From Streptococcus sanguinis SK355 (GTDB lineage Bacteria > Bacillota > Bacilli > Lactobacillales > Streptococcaceae): 45,576 nucleotides of DNA. The DNA lies in assembly GCF_000212855.1 (NCBI RefSeq), contig NZ_GL890993.1:346895-392470 (forward strand), read 5' to 3'. The notes below the pieces were generated by a model. It was not told the DNA's origin. It worked only from the letters and a program-made list of their open reading frames with translations, and searched no databases. Shown in pieces: positions 35,146 to 44,432 of this stretch. How positions within the stretch are numbered: position 1 is the first letter of the stretch; each line of letters starts with the position of its first letter. The position numbers and the translations under genes are program-made.

Positions 35146-36402
35146 ATGAGCCAAGAATTTAATTTTGATATTGATAAAATTGCCAATAATGCTATCAGCA
35201 AAAGCGACAAAACAACAGAAATCATCGAAGCCAATACGACTCAAGAAAATGGCCAGCTAACTTTTCTAGAAAAGCTGACTCCTGAGCAACAGAGTGCGAT
35301 TACTGCTAAAGCCCCTCAGCTTGTGGATAATTTTGTATCGGACCAAAATGCCTTGCTGGACTTTGGCCAATCTGCTGTAGAAGAGGTCAACGGTACTGTC
35401 AATCGTATCTTAGCCGAGCAGAAAAAATTACAGATTCCCCAGGTAGATGAGCTCTTAAAAAACACCAACAAAGAACTCAATGGCTTTGTCGCAAAATACA
35501 AGGATGCTCAAGTAGCAGAACTGGACAAAAAGCCTAATTTCCTGGAAAAACTCTTCAAACAGAGCAAAAACACTCTTCAAGAATTCTATTTCGACTCACA
35601 AAATATTGAGCAGAAAATGGATGGAATGGCTGCAACAGTCGTCAAACAAGAAGATGTTCTGGCTCGCAATATTGTTTCTGCTGAAATGCTGATTGAGGAC
35701 AATACCAAATCGATTGAAAACCTAGTTGGAGTTATTTCCTTTATCGAAGCTGCTCAGCAAGAATCTGGCAATCGAGCGCTCAAACTGCAGGCTGAAGTTG
35801 CTCAGTTAGATATGACAACCGTTGACTACCAAGTCAAATCGCAAGAATTAGCTCGAATGACAGAGGTGGTCAATACCCTAGAGCAGCAACACACTGAATA
35901 TGTCAGCCGTCTCTATGTGGCTTGGGCGACAACGCCTCAAATGCGTAATCTAGTCAAGGTTTCCTCTGATATGCGCCAAAAACTTGGAATGCTCCGCCGC
36001 AATACTATTCCAACTATGAAGCTATCTATCGCCCAGTTAGGCATTCTCCAGCAATCCATGAAGTCTGGTCAGGTAGCTGACGCCATCTCTAATGCGAATA
36101 ACGCTGCCCTGCAAATGCTCGCCGAAACGAGCAAGGAAGTCATTCCTCAGCTGGAGCGGATTTCCCAAAGCCCTACTATCGCTGTTGAGTCTGTCACTAA
36201 GCTGGCAGAAAGCCTTGTCGCACAAAACCAAGGCATTATCGAAGCTATTGATAAAGGACGGGAAAAACGCGCTCTGCTAGAAGCCACTGTTATCCAATCT
36301 GCAGAGACCATCAACAACTCTGTCAAACTGCGTGATCAAAAGATTATCCAAGCCCTGTTGGACCAAGGCAAGGAAGCCCAGAAAGAATTAACTACAGAAT
36401 AA
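35146..36402 (+). CDS. TelA family protein (toxic anion resistance family)
   Basis: 418 residues, soluble and almost entirely helical, with the conserved TelA stretches NTIPTMKLSIAQLGILQQS and the QRxAL-type C-terminal helices. Members are linked to tellurite and to resistance against cell-envelope-acting compounds, but the mechanism is unsettled. AAGGAG precedes the ATG. Together with the XpaC-like gene it forms a two-gene operon ended by a strong terminator. Confidence 0.88.
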   Translation: MSQEFNFDIDKIANNAISKSDKTTEIIEANTTQENGQLTFLEKLTPEQQSAITAKAPQLVDNFVSDQNALLDFGQSAVEEVNGTVNRILAEQKKLQIPQVDELLKNTNKELNGFVAKYKDAQVAELDKKPNFLEKLFKQSKNTLQEFYFDSQNIEQKMDGMAATVVKQEDVLARNIVSAEMLIEDNTKSIENLVGVISFIEAAQQESGNRALKLQAEVAQLDMTTVDYQVKSQELARMTEVVNTLEQQHTEYVSRLYVAWATTPQMRNLVKVSSDMRQKLGMLRRNTIPTMKLSIAQLGILQQSMKSGQVADAISNANNAALQMLAETSKEVIPQLERISQSPTIAVESVTKLAESLVAQNQGIIEAIDKGREKRALLEATVIQSAETINNSVKLRDQKIIQALLDQGKEAQKELTTE

Positions 36403-36429
36403 GTAAAAGAGCCTAGATGGCTCTTTTAC
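36403..36429 (+). terminator. Terminator of the XpaC/TelA operon
   Basis: GTAAAAGAGCC (36403-36413) pairs with GGCTCTTTTAC (36419-36429), an 11-bp perfect stem directly after the telA-family stop codon. Confidence 0.88.
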
Positions 36430-36478
36430 TGTTTTACTTTTTAAATGATCAATACAGTCCTGTCTTCCGATTATCCCT

Positions 36479-37297
36479 TTAAAACAAGCAACTTTCCAAC
36501 AGTTCTTTATTGCGCAACTGGGCTAACCAGTTGTCAGGAATCCCTTCCAAACCATAGATGATACCAGCCAATCCGCCAGCAACTGCTGCTACTGTATCAG
36601 TGTCATCGCCCAAATTAACAGCTTTCAGGACAGTTTCCGGATAAGAAGTGCTAGTTAGCAGACACCACAGTGCTGCTTCCAAGGTATCCACCACATAGCC
36701 AGTAGAACGAATGTCAGTCTCTGTCAGCTCTGCTAAAGTTTGCAAACGAGCGTAGGTTTTGCTAGTCTCTAAGTCTGATAGTATTTCCGGTAGTTGCTGG
36801 CCTTTTAAGAGCCTACGAGCAAAATCCACATAAAGAAGGCAGGCCTCTACGGAAGTCGCATGGGCATGTGTAATACTGGAAACAGCTTCAATATCAGACG
36901 GATCAGCTGCCGTAAAGGCTAGGGGCGGAATCCGCATTAAAGAACCATTTCCATTGGAATATTCATCAGATAGACCGTGTCCTCTTGTCAAAGCTTCGCG
37001 AGTCGCATTTCCTACATCAAAAGTCAGACCATCTGGTGTGTATGCTCCCTCGAATAGCCATTTTTTAAACCGCTGCTGCATATCGGCAGGGTCAATCTTA
37101 CCTTTTTCCCTGATAGAATCACAGGTCGCCAAAACAAGGCTAGTATCATCTGACCAAGTTCCAGCCGGCTGCTGATGGCTGCCATAGCCTGTCATACCAA
37201 CCGCTTCAAAACTGCCCCGAATTAAAAATTCATACGGAACACCTAGAGCATCTGCCACCGCCAAACCATAGACTGCCGCTTTCAAAGATTGGTTCAT
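36479..37297 (-). CDS. ADP-ribosylglycohydrolase family protein
   Basis: 272 residues of the DraG-like hydrolase family, which remove ADP-ribose from proteins, DNA or small molecules using two Mg ions. Metal-binding motifs are present: [16 protein letters not shown] near residue 50, [12 protein letters not shown] near 115 and [16 protein letters not shown] near 230. No partner ADP-ribosyltransferase gene is seen in the window. It has its own promoter (-10 TATAAT on the minus strand near 37323) divergent from hslO. GAGGAGGCTAGC precedes the ATG. Confidence 0.87.
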   Translation of the reverse strand: MNQSLKAAVYGLAVADALGVPYEFLIRGSFEAVGMTGYGSHQQPAGTWSDDTSLVLATCDSIREKGKIDPADMQQRFKKWLFEGAYTPDGLTFDVGNATREALTRGHGLSDEYSNGNGSLMRIPPLAFTAADPSDIEAVSSITHAHATSVEACLLYVDFARRLLKGQQLPEILSDLETSKTYARLQTLAELTETDIRSTGYVVDTLEAALWCLLTSTSYPETVLKAVNLGDDTDTVAAVAGGLAGIIYGLEGIPDNWLAQLRNKELLESCLF

Positions 37298-37360
37298 GCT
37301 AGCCTCCTCTGCTTTTTGTTTTATTATACTATTTTTGGTCTTAAAATTCTCCCTAACCCC

Positions 37361-37390
37361 AAAAACAAGCGCAGTCGCGCGCTTGTTTTT
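37361..37390. repeat. Perfect 12-bp hairpin in the divergent ADP-ribosylhydrolase/hslO promoter region
   Basis: AAAAACAAGCGC (37361-37372) and GCGCTTGTTTTT (37379-37390) form a perfect stem with loop AGTCGC. It looks like a terminator in both directions, but no gene converges on it. It sits just upstream of the hslO -10, in the place of a -35. Confidence 0.7.
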
Positions 37391-37401
37391 CTATTTTGTG
37401 T

Positions 37402-37414
37402 TAAAATAAAAGGT
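37402..37414 (+). promoter_or_regulatory. hslO extended -10, possibly leaderless transcript
   Basis: TGTTAAAAT, with TAAAAT at 37402-37407, ends seven bases before the hslO ATG. Initiation at the normal distance would place +1 at or next to the start codon. Confidence 0.45.
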
Positions 37415-38287
37415 ATGGACAAAATTATCAAAACTATCTCAGAAAATGGTTCTTTCCGAGCTTATGTGCTGGATAGCACAGAGGCGGTTCGGACCGCTCA
37501 AGAAAAACATCAAACTCAAGCAAGCTCTACCGTTGCACTTGGCCGCACACTGATTGCCAGTCAAATTTTAGCTGCAAATGAAAAAGGCCAGACCAAGATT
37601 ACCGTCAAGGTCCTTGGGACCAGCTCACTAGGCGCGATTATCACAGTGGCAGATACCGAGGGCAATGTCAAAGGCTATGTGCAAAATCCCGGTGTAGATA
37701 TCAAAAAGACTGCCACCGGTGAGGTTCTAGTTGGTCCTTTTGTCGGCCAAGGAGAATTCCTCGTCATCACAGACTATGGTACTGGCAATCCTTACAACTC
37801 CATGACTCCTCTCATCTCTGGAGAAATCGGCGAAGACCTAGCCTTCTACCTGACCGAAAGCCAGCAAACACCTTCCGCAGTTGGTCTCAATGTCCTCTTG
37901 GATGAGAATGATAAAGTCAAGGTTGCCGGTGGTTTCTTGGTCCAAGTTCTGCCTGGTGCCAAGGAAACCGAAATTGCCCGCTTTGAGAAGCGAATCCAAG
38001 AAATGCCTGCTATTTCCAAGCTGTTAGAATCCGATGACCACATCGAAGCTCTGCTGGCTGCCATCTATGGTGATGAGCCTTACAAACGCCTATCTGAAGA
38101 GGAAATCCGCTTCCAGTGCGACTGTAGCAAAGAGCGCTTCATGAATGCCTTGGCTACTCTGCCAAAGGCTGACTTAGAAGAGATGCGTGACCAAGACCAA
38201 GGAGCTGAAATCGTCTGCCAATTCTGCCAGACAGCCTATCACTTTGACCAAAACGACCTGGAGGAACTGATTCGTGACAAATCTTAA
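37415..38287 (+). CDS. hslO: Redox-regulated chaperone Hsp33
   Basis: Holdase activated by oxidative unfolding of a C-terminal zinc domain; protects proteins during oxidant stress. The start at 37415 ([14 protein letters not shown]) is chosen by homology; an open frame upstream carries a hydrophobic, non-conserved N terminus that overlaps the neighbouring promoter. 290 residues with the conserved core [10 protein letters not shown] and the redox switch CDC ... CQFC (CXC then CXXC). The dusB start overlaps its end by 14 bases. A putative promoter very close to the ATG suggests a short or absent leader. Confidence 0.93.
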   Translation: MDKIIKTISENGSFRAYVLDSTEAVRTAQEKHQTQASSTVALGRTLIASQILAANEKGQTKITVKVLGTSSLGAIITVADTEGNVKGYVQNPGVDIKKTATGEVLVGPFVGQGEFLVITDYGTGNPYNSMTPLISGEIGEDLAFYLTESQQTPSAVGLNVLLDENDKVKVAGGFLVQVLPGAKETEIARFEKRIQEMPAISKLLESDDHIEALLAAIYGDEPYKRLSEEEIRFQCDCSKERFMNALATLPKADLEEMRDQDQGAEIVCQFCQTAYHFDQNDLEELIRDKS

Positions 38288-39251
38288 TACCCCTTTTATG
38301 ATTGGGAATGTTGAAATTCCCAACCGCACAGTTCTGGCGCCTATGGCCGGCGTAACCAACTCTGCTTTCCGAACCATTGCCAAAGAGTTAGGAGCAGGCT
38401 TGGTCGTCATGGAAATGGTCTCTGACAAGGGCATCCAGTATAACAACGAAAAAACCCTCCACATGCTCCATATTGATGAGGGAGAAAATCCCGTTTCTAT
38501 CCAGCTTTTCGGTAGCGACGAGGACAGTTTGGCGCGCGCAGCGGAATTTATCCAAGAAAACACCAAAACGGATATTGTCGATATCAATATGGGCTGCCCG
38601 GTCAATAAAATTGTCAAAAACGAAGCTGGGGCTAAATGGCTCAAGGACCCTGAGAAAATCTATAAAATCATCAACAAGGTCCAATCCGTTCTGGATATTC
38701 CCCTGACAGTCAAGATGCGGACTGGCTGGTCTGACAGCTCACTGGCTGTAGAAAACGCTCTGGCTGCTGAAGCAGCTGGCGTCTCTGCCCTGGCTATGCA
38801 CGGCCGCACCCGTGAGCAAATGTATACTGGTCATGCTGACCTTGAGACCCTGCACGATGTAGCCCAAGCTCTGACTAAGATTCCTTTCATCGCTAACGGT
38901 GATATCCGTAGCGTCCAAGACGCAAAACATCGGATTGAAGAAGTCGGAGCAGATGCCGTCATGGTAGGACGGGCTGCTATGGGAAATCCCTACCTCTTTA
39001 ATCAAATCAACCACTACTTTGAAACCGGCGAAATTCTTCCAGACCTCAGCTTCGAGGACAAGATGAAAATCGCTCACGATCACCTTTCTCGCTTGGTAAA
39101 TCTCAAAGGAGAATATGTAGCCATCCGCGAATTCCGGGGCCTAGCTCCGCATTATCTACGCGGTACTGCCGGAGCAGCCAAGCTCCGCGGTGCTATTTCG
39201 CAAGCTGAAAGTCTGGCTGAAATCGAAGAACTCCTGCAAATTCCAAAATAA
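38274..39251 (+). CDS. dusB: tRNA-dihydrouridine synthase
   Basis: Flavoenzyme reducing uridines in tRNA D-loops. 325 residues from a GTG start (38274) with GGAGG nine bases upstream, overlapping the end of hslO. The TIM-barrel signature [14 protein letters not shown], the catalytic-Cys motif [18 protein letters not shown] and [11 protein letters not shown] (FMN phosphate) are all present. DusB is the usual Firmicute form. The hslO-dusB pair is common in streptococci. A terminator follows that can also serve the convergent lipoprotein gene. Confidence 0.94.
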   Translation: MTNLNTPFMIGNVEIPNRTVLAPMAGVTNSAFRTIAKELGAGLVVMEMVSDKGIQYNNEKTLHMLHIDEGENPVSIQLFGSDEDSLARAAEFIQENTKTDIVDINMGCPVNKIVKNEAGAKWLKDPEKIYKIINKVQSVLDIPLTVKMRTGWSDSSLAVENALAAEAAGVSALAMHGRTREQMYTGHADLETLHDVAQALTKIPFIANGDIRSVQDAKHRIEEVGADAVMVGRAAMGNPYLFNQINHYFETGEILPDLSFEDKMKIAHDHLSRLVNLKGEYVAIREFRGLAPHYLRGTAGAAKLRGAISQAESLAEIEELLQIPK

Positions 39252-39257
39252 AAACGA

Positions 39258-39280
39258 AAGGAAGCCCATTGGACTTCCTT
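39258..39280. terminator. Terminator after dusB
   Basis: AAGGAAG (39258-39264) pairs with CTTCCTT (39274-39280), with an inner CC/GG pair, then TTTCC on the plus strand. Confidence 0.75.
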
Positions 39281-39291
39281 TTTCCTTATGT

Positions 39292-39966
39292 TTAAGGTTG
39301 AGTTACCACAACGCTTGTTACTGAGCCATCTGCTCCTGTTGTAATCTGCAGATTGGCATTGCCTTGCCCGCTTAACTGCGCATTGTATTTCCCATCATCC
39401 AGCGTATAGGAGTAGGAAGCGATAGAATAATTATCAGTCTTTCCATCTACAGACTGGACTGTGAATTGACCATTACCTGATACAGTCACAGTATTTCCAT
39501 TGGCATCCTTCCAAGTACCAGCAGCCGCTGAGAAATCCCCATCCACCATAGTCAAGACACCTTTATAGCGAGCATTGCTAGCTGCCTGCTTATTTTGAAG
39601 CTGGCGATTGCTTTCCGGTGCTTGGGCTGGTTGAGCCGGTTGAGACTGAGTATTTTGTCGACCTGAAGCTTGCTGCGGTTGCGTTTGTTGGGCTTGAGGA
39701 GCTTCGACAGTAGACTGTTGCTGATTAGCAGGAATTTCGGCTTGTCCAGGCTGGCCAACTGCTCCTTCTGAAGAAGCGCTATTGCTAGCCTTAGGAGAAG
39801 TGCTGGCCTTGCTGGATGACGCAGCTTTTGAGCTAGAGGAAGTCTGAACAGTCTTGCTAGAACTAGCTCTTGTTGTACTTTCTTCTTTCTTACCACATGC
39901 CCCTAAAAGAAAACTAGAAGCCAGAACTGCAGCTGCCATCATTTTTGTATAAGTACGTGTTTTCAT
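39292..39966 (-). CDS. Ser/Gln-rich lipoprotein with C-terminal beta domain (DUF6287-like)
   Basis: 224 residues from ATG 39966, preceded by AAGGAG. A lipoprotein signal peptide ends FLLGAC with the lipid-anchored C24. A Ser/Ala-rich stretch (about 28-70) and a Gln/Pro-rich stretch (80-125) form a disordered linker of the kind that spans the wall. The C-terminal domain (about 135-224; VLTMVDGDFSAAAGTWKDA, then NGNTVTVSGNGQF) is beta-rich and resembles the streptococcal DUF6287 module; that name is from memory. Expression signals are notable: TTGACA-N17-TACAAT, a perfect VicR-type box and an upstream ComX box. A surface, cell-wall-related role is inferred. Confidence 0.75.
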   Translation of the reverse strand: MKTRTYTKMMAAAVLASSFLLGACGKKEESTTRASSSKTVQTSSSSKAASSSKASTSPKASNSASSEGAVGQPGQAEIPANQQQSTVEAPQAQQTQPQQASGRQNTQSQPAQPAQAPESNRQLQNKQAASNARYKGVLTMVDGDFSAAAGTWKDANGNTVTVSGNGQFTVQSVDGKTDNYSIASYSYTLDDGKYNAQLSGQGNANLQITTGADGSVTSVVVTQP

Positions 39967-40000
39967 CTTTCGTCTCCTTGTAATATTTAGAAATCTTTTT

Positions 40001-40037
40001 GTAACATTATTGTAACACCGGAAATTTACTATGTCAA
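40001..40037 (-). promoter_or_regulatory. Lipoprotein promoter with VicR/WalR box
   Basis: TTGACA (40032-40037), 17 bases, TACAAT (40009-40014) on the minus strand. TGTTAC-AATAA-TGTTAC (40001-40017) fits the VicR/WalR consensus TGTWAH-N5-TGTWAH exactly and overlaps the -10, a position more compatible with repression than activation. Confidence 0.65.
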
Positions 40038-40041
40038 TCAT

Positions 40042-40142
40042 TTATACAAGATTTTTCAAAAAAATTTTTTACTTAAGTAAAGTTCCGTTTCTCAATCTCC
40101 TTCTTCTGTCATGAGAAACACGCTCCTACTTATCTATTCGTA
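40042..40142 (-). promoter_or_regulatory. ComX (cin-box) promoter and possible competence small RNA or leader
   Basis: The minus strand shows a T-rich tract and then the exact ComX box TACGAATA (40135-40142). About 100 bases of potential transcript follow. It contains GTTTCTC...GAGAAAC, a 7-bp stem, then the palindrome TTTACTTAAGTAAA leading into A and T runs (about 40065-40090) that could end transcription. Only a six-codon frame (MTEEGD) lies inside. It either adds a competence promoter to the lipoprotein gene or makes a short RNA. Confidence 0.45.
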
Positions 40143-40219
40143 ATTAAAAATGAAAAAACAGTTTTTTATAAAATTTTATAAAAATATTTTCAGGCACTTT
40201 AAAACTGTATCAAGGGCAC

Positions 40220-40256
40220 AAAAAAGAACCTAATGCCCAAGCATCAGATTCTTTTT
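40220..40256 (-). terminator. Terminator of the DUF4430/ECF operon
   Basis: AAAGAA, CT and ATGC pair with GCAT, AG and TTCTTT in an interrupted stem. On the minus strand the tail is TTTTTTG. Confidence 0.75.
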
Positions 40257-40265
40257 ATAAAAGAT

Positions 40266-40667
40266 TTATTGCTGATAGACTTCTTGGTAGAATTCCAGCT
40301 TGTCTCCATCCTTGACAGTGATTTGATTGGCTGCCTTAGGAGCCATTTCTCCGTTGACCTTAAACATCCAGTAGAGGCCCTTTGCTTCATCCTGAGCATG
40401 ACCGTCAATAGAAGTGATAAAACCATCTTTTTCTTCGACCTTATAGGCCTTTTTCAAAGCATCCATCGCTGTCTTTCCTTCTTCGACAGCCACCGTTTTC
40501 TCGCTCTTTTCCTGACCTTCTGGCGCAATACTGATGCTGATTTTCAGTTCCTTTTTGACAGAAGAATCAGCTGAGCTAGAGCTCTTGTCAGTATTTGTCT
40601 GGCTGCTGCCGCAACCAACAAGGAGAAGGGCAAAAGCAAGTGTGAGCAAACTAAAGATTTTTTTCAT
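40266..40667 (-). CDS. DUF4430-like lipoprotein
   Basis: 133 residues: a lipoprotein signal (MKKIFSLLTLAFALLLVGC, lipid Cys at 19), a Ser-rich spacer, then a single domain with EGKTAMDALKKAYKV (about 62-76), FITSIDGHAQ, the YWMFKVNGE core (about 98-106) and a C-terminal DGDKLEFYQEVY. This is the DUF4430 pattern, related to the C-terminal domain of transcobalamin/intrinsic factor. It overlaps the ECF S-component gene by 17 bases, so the two are coupled: a binding lipoprotein with its membrane partner. The ligand is unknown. A corrinoid is a reasonable guess from fold and context. Confidence 0.78.
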   Translation of the reverse strand: MKKIFSLLTLAFALLLVGCGSSQTNTDKSSSSADSSVKKELKISISIAPEGQEKSEKTVAVEEGKTAMDALKKAYKVEEKDGFITSIDGHAQDEAKGLYWMFKVNGEMAPKAANQITVKDGDKLEFYQEVYQQ

Positions 40668-41136
40668 GATAGAGCCTCCTTAAAATAGGGTACAAGAGTG
40701 GGTAAAAAAACAAGGTCGACAGTCCGTGCGCTATATTGAAAGTCAAAGCATTGATAATCGCATAAGACCACCAGTGATAGTTGTAAAGCAAGGCTGTCAG
40801 TGTATCGATGGCAATGCCATAGCCAAAGGATAGGAGAGCTGCTGCTATTCCCTGTCCCACTAGATTTAACCGAGAATAGAGCAGCCGCCAAAGGCAAAGA
40901 ATCAGTCCAAAGGACAGCAACTGAAAGAGGACGATCGGACTCATTCCCAAAAGAAAGGCTGATGTAAACATTGTCACAGCCATCACTAGGAGTGAGGTCT
41001 GCAAATCCTCAAAGATAACTATCAGGAAAAAGATAGCTGAGATAGGCTGCACATTGGGCAAAAAGGAAAATGCATAGCGAAAGGCCACACATAGAGCCGA
41101 TAGGATGGCAATTTTAGCCATTTTGCGAGCGGACAA
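40651..41136 (-). CDS. ECF transporter S-component (substrate-specific membrane protein)
   Basis: 161 residues with five or six membrane helices and the N-terminal KMAKIAILSALCVAFRYAF typical of energy-coupling-factor S-components, including the small-residue face that docks on EcfT. The shared EcfA/EcfA'/EcfT module must be encoded elsewhere. The substrate is not readable; co-transcription with a DUF4430 lipoprotein suggests a large, captured ligand. No riboswitch is seen: only 42 bases separate it from the DUF4272-like gene upstream, with which it is probably co-transcribed. Confidence 0.8.
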   Translation of the reverse strand: MSARKMAKIAILSALCVAFRYAFSFLPNVQPISAIFFLIVIFEDLQTSLLVMAVTMFTSAFLLGMSPIVLFQLLSFGLILCLWRLLYSRLNLVGQGIAAALLSFGYGIAIDTLTALLYNYHWWSYAIINALTFNIAHGLSTLFFYPLLYPILRRLYHEKNL

Positions 41137-41178
41137 AGGTACCTCCTTTTCTAATTGAGTGAATCAAGAGAAGTTGGA

Positions 41179-41889
41179 CTAGGTATGCAGCTCAACAGCA
41201 TCCCAGTCTTGAGCCGTATTCAGCCCCAACAGCCAGTCAAGGCCAGACCGCCTCTCCAGAACAACACTTTCATCAAGGCCTGCCGGTTCTGGCTGGTCAT
41301 GAATCCGAGCATCAACACAGGCCCAGTGATAACGATAAATCAAATCATCTTCATCCAGTAACTCTTCTAAGCTGCGCGGTTGGCATTTGCCCAGAAATTC
41401 CTGAAAGTTAACCGCACTAGCGACTGCATCAATAGCAGCATCACAATCACAAATCTTATCTGGAAACGGCAAAGTATCTACTAGACCTAAGTACCAAATC
41501 AGGGACCAATAGGCCTCGTATTTCCAAACCATATTGATGATAGCTGCCGGGTCGGCACGATCTTCCAAGACCTCCTTTTCTTTGGGCGTCAGCTCTTCCT
41601 GCACCCCGTATTGCTGCAGTTTATCCTGCAGCCACTGGCGGCTCTCCTCATTATAATTATTATTTTCGATATCCAAGGCCGCCTGAATAATCAAGAGGCT
41701 GGTAATAGCCCGACGCGCAATTTCTTCTAGCGAGCGCGGCCGTACCTGCTCAGCACTTTCGATGACCGGCAAATGCTCAAGGTAAGGAATCCCCTCCTTT
41801 TTCAAGCGCTGGATACTAGCCGCTTTGCGCTCTTCTGGTTTTTTCACTCTGGCTCGCTTACCTGCAAATAAATCTTTAAAAAACGACAT
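41179..41889 (-). CDS. DUF4272-like protein
   Basis: 236 residues from ATG 41889, with GGAGG seven bases upstream; an ATG 11 codons earlier has no such site. Soluble, mostly helical. Family-like features are the RSLEEIARRAITSLLI region, DPAAIINMVWKYEAYWSLIWYLG-type Trp-rich helices (about 115-140) and the C-terminal YRYHWACVDARIHDQ with GLDESVVLERRSGLDWL. DUF4272 proteins have no established function. It lies 113 bases downstream of clpC on the same strand and upstream of the ECF gene. Confidence 0.75.
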   Translation of the reverse strand: MSFFKDLFAGKRARVKKPEERKAASIQRLKKEGIPYLEHLPVIESAEQVRPRSLEEIARRAITSLLIIQAALDIENNNYNEESRQWLQDKLQQYGVQEELTPKEKEVLEDRADPAAIINMVWKYEAYWSLIWYLGLVDTLPFPDKICDCDAAIDAVASAVNFQEFLGKCQPRSLEELLDEDDLIYRYHWACVDARIHDQPEPAGLDESVVLERRSGLDWLLGLNTAQDWDAVELHT

Positions 41890-42002
41890 ATCAGCCTCCA
41901 ATCCTTCAATTCCCAGTTTCATTGAATGATGAAATAACTGTTGAGTATCTATCTAATCAAGGGCTAATCGCAGGCGAAAATTTTCATTGCAGACTTGGCT
42001 TT

Positions 42003-44432
42003 CTAAGCCACTTCGAACTTGAGTTGGCCAGTCTTAACCCCGACCTTAAGTGTTTGACCAGCCGCCAAATCACCTGTCAGGAGCAGCTCAGACAGCTTGT
42101 CCTCCACCTGGGTCTGAAGAGTGCGACGCAATGGCCGTGCACCCATTTCCACATCGTAGCCTTCCTGAGCCAGCAGCTTAAGAGCACTAGCCTGAAACTT
42201 CAGCTCAATTCCCTTCTCAGCAAGACTGGCAATGAGCGGTTTGACCATAACCTTGACCACTTCCTGCATATCTTCTGCAGATAAGCTGTGGAAGACTACC
42301 TTCTCATCTATACGGTTGATAAACTCTGGTCTATATGCTTTCTTGAGTTCTTCCAGCATCCGTTTTTCCATATTGGCGTGGTCCAAACGAATGTCACGCG
42401 CACCAAAGCCCACCGTCTTATCATCCCGCAAACTGGTTGCTCCCAGATTGCTGGTCATGATAATAATTGTGTTGGAGAAGTCCACCTTGCGGCCCTTACT
42501 GTCAGTCAGCTGACCATCATCCAAGACCTGCAGGAGAACATTGAAAATATCCGGATGCGCCTTTTCCACCTCGTCAAAGAGCAGGACAGAATAAGGTCTG
42601 TTGCGCACCTTCTCCGTCAGCTCTCCTCCCTCTTCATAGCCTACATAACCTGGAGGGGCTCCGTTGAGGCGGCTAGCCGCGAATTTCTCCATGTACTCAC
42701 TCATATCAAAGCGGATGAGGGCAGATTCGTCATCAAAGAGACTTTCGGCCAAAGCCTTAGCTAGCTCTGTCTTTCCGACTCCTGTCGGACCTAGGAACAT
42801 AAAGGAGCCAATTGGCCGCTTGCTGCTGCGGATGCCCGACTGATTCCGTCGGATCGCTCGGCTGATAGCTGAAATCGCCTCATCCTGCCCAATCACGCGT
42901 TTATGCAGTTCTGTTTCCAAATTGAGATATTTCTTAGCATCTGTCTGAGTCAGCTTCTGCACAGGAATACCAGACAAACCACTAAGTGTTGCCAAAACAT
43001 CGTCTTCTTCCACTTTCAGTTTATAGAGCTTAGGCTGCTGCTCTTGCTCAAGCAACTTTGAGACTTTTTTGAAATCCGCTGCCATCAAGGCTTGATCCAC
43101 TGGCGTCAAATCTGACTGCTCATAATTCTGCGGTCCTCTATTCTGCACTGTCGCACTGGCCTCGTCCAAAAGATCAATGGCAGAGTCTGGCAGGTGCTTG
43201 CTAGTCAGATAGCGATGGGCGTATTTGACCGCTGTCTCGATAGCCTGATCACTGATCTGCACCTTGTGATGGTCCTCATAGCTCTTTCTCAAACCTTGTA
43301 AAATAGCAATGCTGTCAGCCACATTCGGCTCTTCTATACTGACTTTGGCAAAACGCCGAGAAAGAGCAGCATCTTTTTCAATATGTTTCTGGTACTCTTC
43401 CTGCGTTGTAGCACCAACTGTCCGCAATGTTCCGCGAGCCAGAGCCGGTTTCAGGATATTGGCCGCATCCAAGGTCGAGTCAATACCGCTGCCAGAGCCC
43501 ATGATAGTATGTAGCTCATCGATGAAGAGAATGACATGACCATCTTCTTCAATGTCATTGATGATGTTGTTCATCCGCTCCTCAAAGTCTCCGCGAAAGC
43601 GAGTGCCAGCGACTACATTCATCAAGTCCAGCTCCAAAACCCGCATCTTGGCAAGTTCAGCCGGAACCTGACCAGCCGCTACACGCTGAGCCAGTCCCAA
43701 GGCTAGAGCAGTCTTACCAACCCCAGCATCTCCAACCAGCACTGGATTGTTTTTAGTCTTGCGACTGAGAATCTGAACTATCCGTGAAATTTCCTGATCG
43801 CGGCCAATGACTGGCTCCAATCGGCCATCTCTAGCCAGCTCCGTCAGATCACGAGTGTAATCTTCCAGCCCCCCGCTGGTAGAAGCCGGCATCCCCATCA
43901 TATTAGCCATGGTCTGCTTAGCAGCCATTACGCCCTTATTCAGACTGCGGATAGCCTTGATATCTTCCTTGCCCCAGCCAGCTCGCTGCTCCAAGACCTT
44001 ACGCAAATCACTGATTTTCGGCCCCTGCTCCTTATCCTCGTAGCTAAAGCCGGTAAATTCCAGAATACGAGAGGCCAAGGTCCCCCGGTCAAATAGCATG
44101 GCCAGCAGCACATGTTCGGTACCTACATGCTTAGCGCGAACAGCTTCTGCAATCTGTCCTGCCTCCTCAAACAGCTCCTCTAAGCGATAAGAAAAAGGCA
44201 GCAGCTCGAAGTGACCGTCTTTCTGATAAGCCTGACCAGTAATCTGAAAAGCTGCTTCTTCAAATCCATCAACTTCCACAGGAAATTCATTGAGAACTGA
44301 ACCAGCAACACTGTAGGGATTATTAGCCAAAGCAATCAGCAGATGCCATGATTCCAGATAATCTGTCGTAAAATGGCCGGCCAAGAGCTGGGCTGCTTCC
44401 AAGCTTTCTATTAAGGCTTTTGAGTATTTCAT
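42003..44432 (-). CDS. clpC: ATP-dependent Clp protease ATP-binding subunit ClpC
   Basis: AAA+ unfoldase that feeds ClpP and, in streptococci, controls stress-damaged proteins and competence. 809 residues: an N domain with two Clp repeats (about 1-150), a first AAA+ module (Walker A GDAGVGKT near 238, Walker [10 protein letters not shown]), a short coiled middle domain, and a second AAA+ module ([12 protein letters not shown] near 545, [13 protein letters not shown]) followed by the C-terminal domain. Its ATG directly follows the ctsR stop (TAA ATG), so translation is coupled. Both genes sit under the CtsR operator at 44957. Confidence 0.94.
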   Translation of the reverse strand: MKYSKALIESLEAAQLLAGHFTTDYLESWHLLIALANNPYSVAGSVLNEFPVEVDGFEEAAFQITGQAYQKDGHFELLPFSYRLEELFEEAGQIAEAVRAKHVGTEHVLLAMLFDRGTLASRILEFTGFSYEDKEQGPKISDLRKVLEQRAGWGKEDIKAIRSLNKGVMAAKQTMANMMGMPASTSGGLEDYTRDLTELARDGRLEPVIGRDQEISRIVQILSRKTKNNPVLVGDAGVGKTALALGLAQRVAAGQVPAELAKMRVLELDLMNVVAGTRFRGDFEERMNNIINDIEEDGHVILFIDELHTIMGSGSGIDSTLDAANILKPALARGTLRTVGATTQEEYQKHIEKDAALSRRFAKVSIEEPNVADSIAILQGLRKSYEDHHKVQISDQAIETAVKYAHRYLTSKHLPDSAIDLLDEASATVQNRGPQNYEQSDLTPVDQALMAADFKKVSKLLEQEQQPKLYKLKVEEDDVLATLSGLSGIPVQKLTQTDAKKYLNLETELHKRVIGQDEAISAISRAIRRNQSGIRSSKRPIGSFMFLGPTGVGKTELAKALAESLFDDESALIRFDMSEYMEKFAASRLNGAPPGYVGYEEGGELTEKVRNRPYSVLLFDEVEKAHPDIFNVLLQVLDDGQLTDSKGRKVDFSNTIIIMTSNLGATSLRDDKTVGFGARDIRLDHANMEKRMLEELKKAYRPEFINRIDEKVVFHSLSAEDMQEVVKVMVKPLIASLAEKGIELKFQASALKLLAQEGYDVEMGARPLRRTLQTQVEDKLSELLLTGDLAAGQTLKVGVKTGQLKFEVA

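Noticed and set aside
37289..37414. Hydrophobic N-terminal extension of Hsp33, as if a signal sequence
   Set aside because: Hsp33 is cytoplasmic, and the extension runs through the divergent promoter region and the 12-bp hairpin.
41923..42008. Terminator after clpC
   Set aside because: TGGCTT/AAGCCA is short, includes the stop codon and lacks a T-tract; read-through into the DUF4272-like gene seems likelier.
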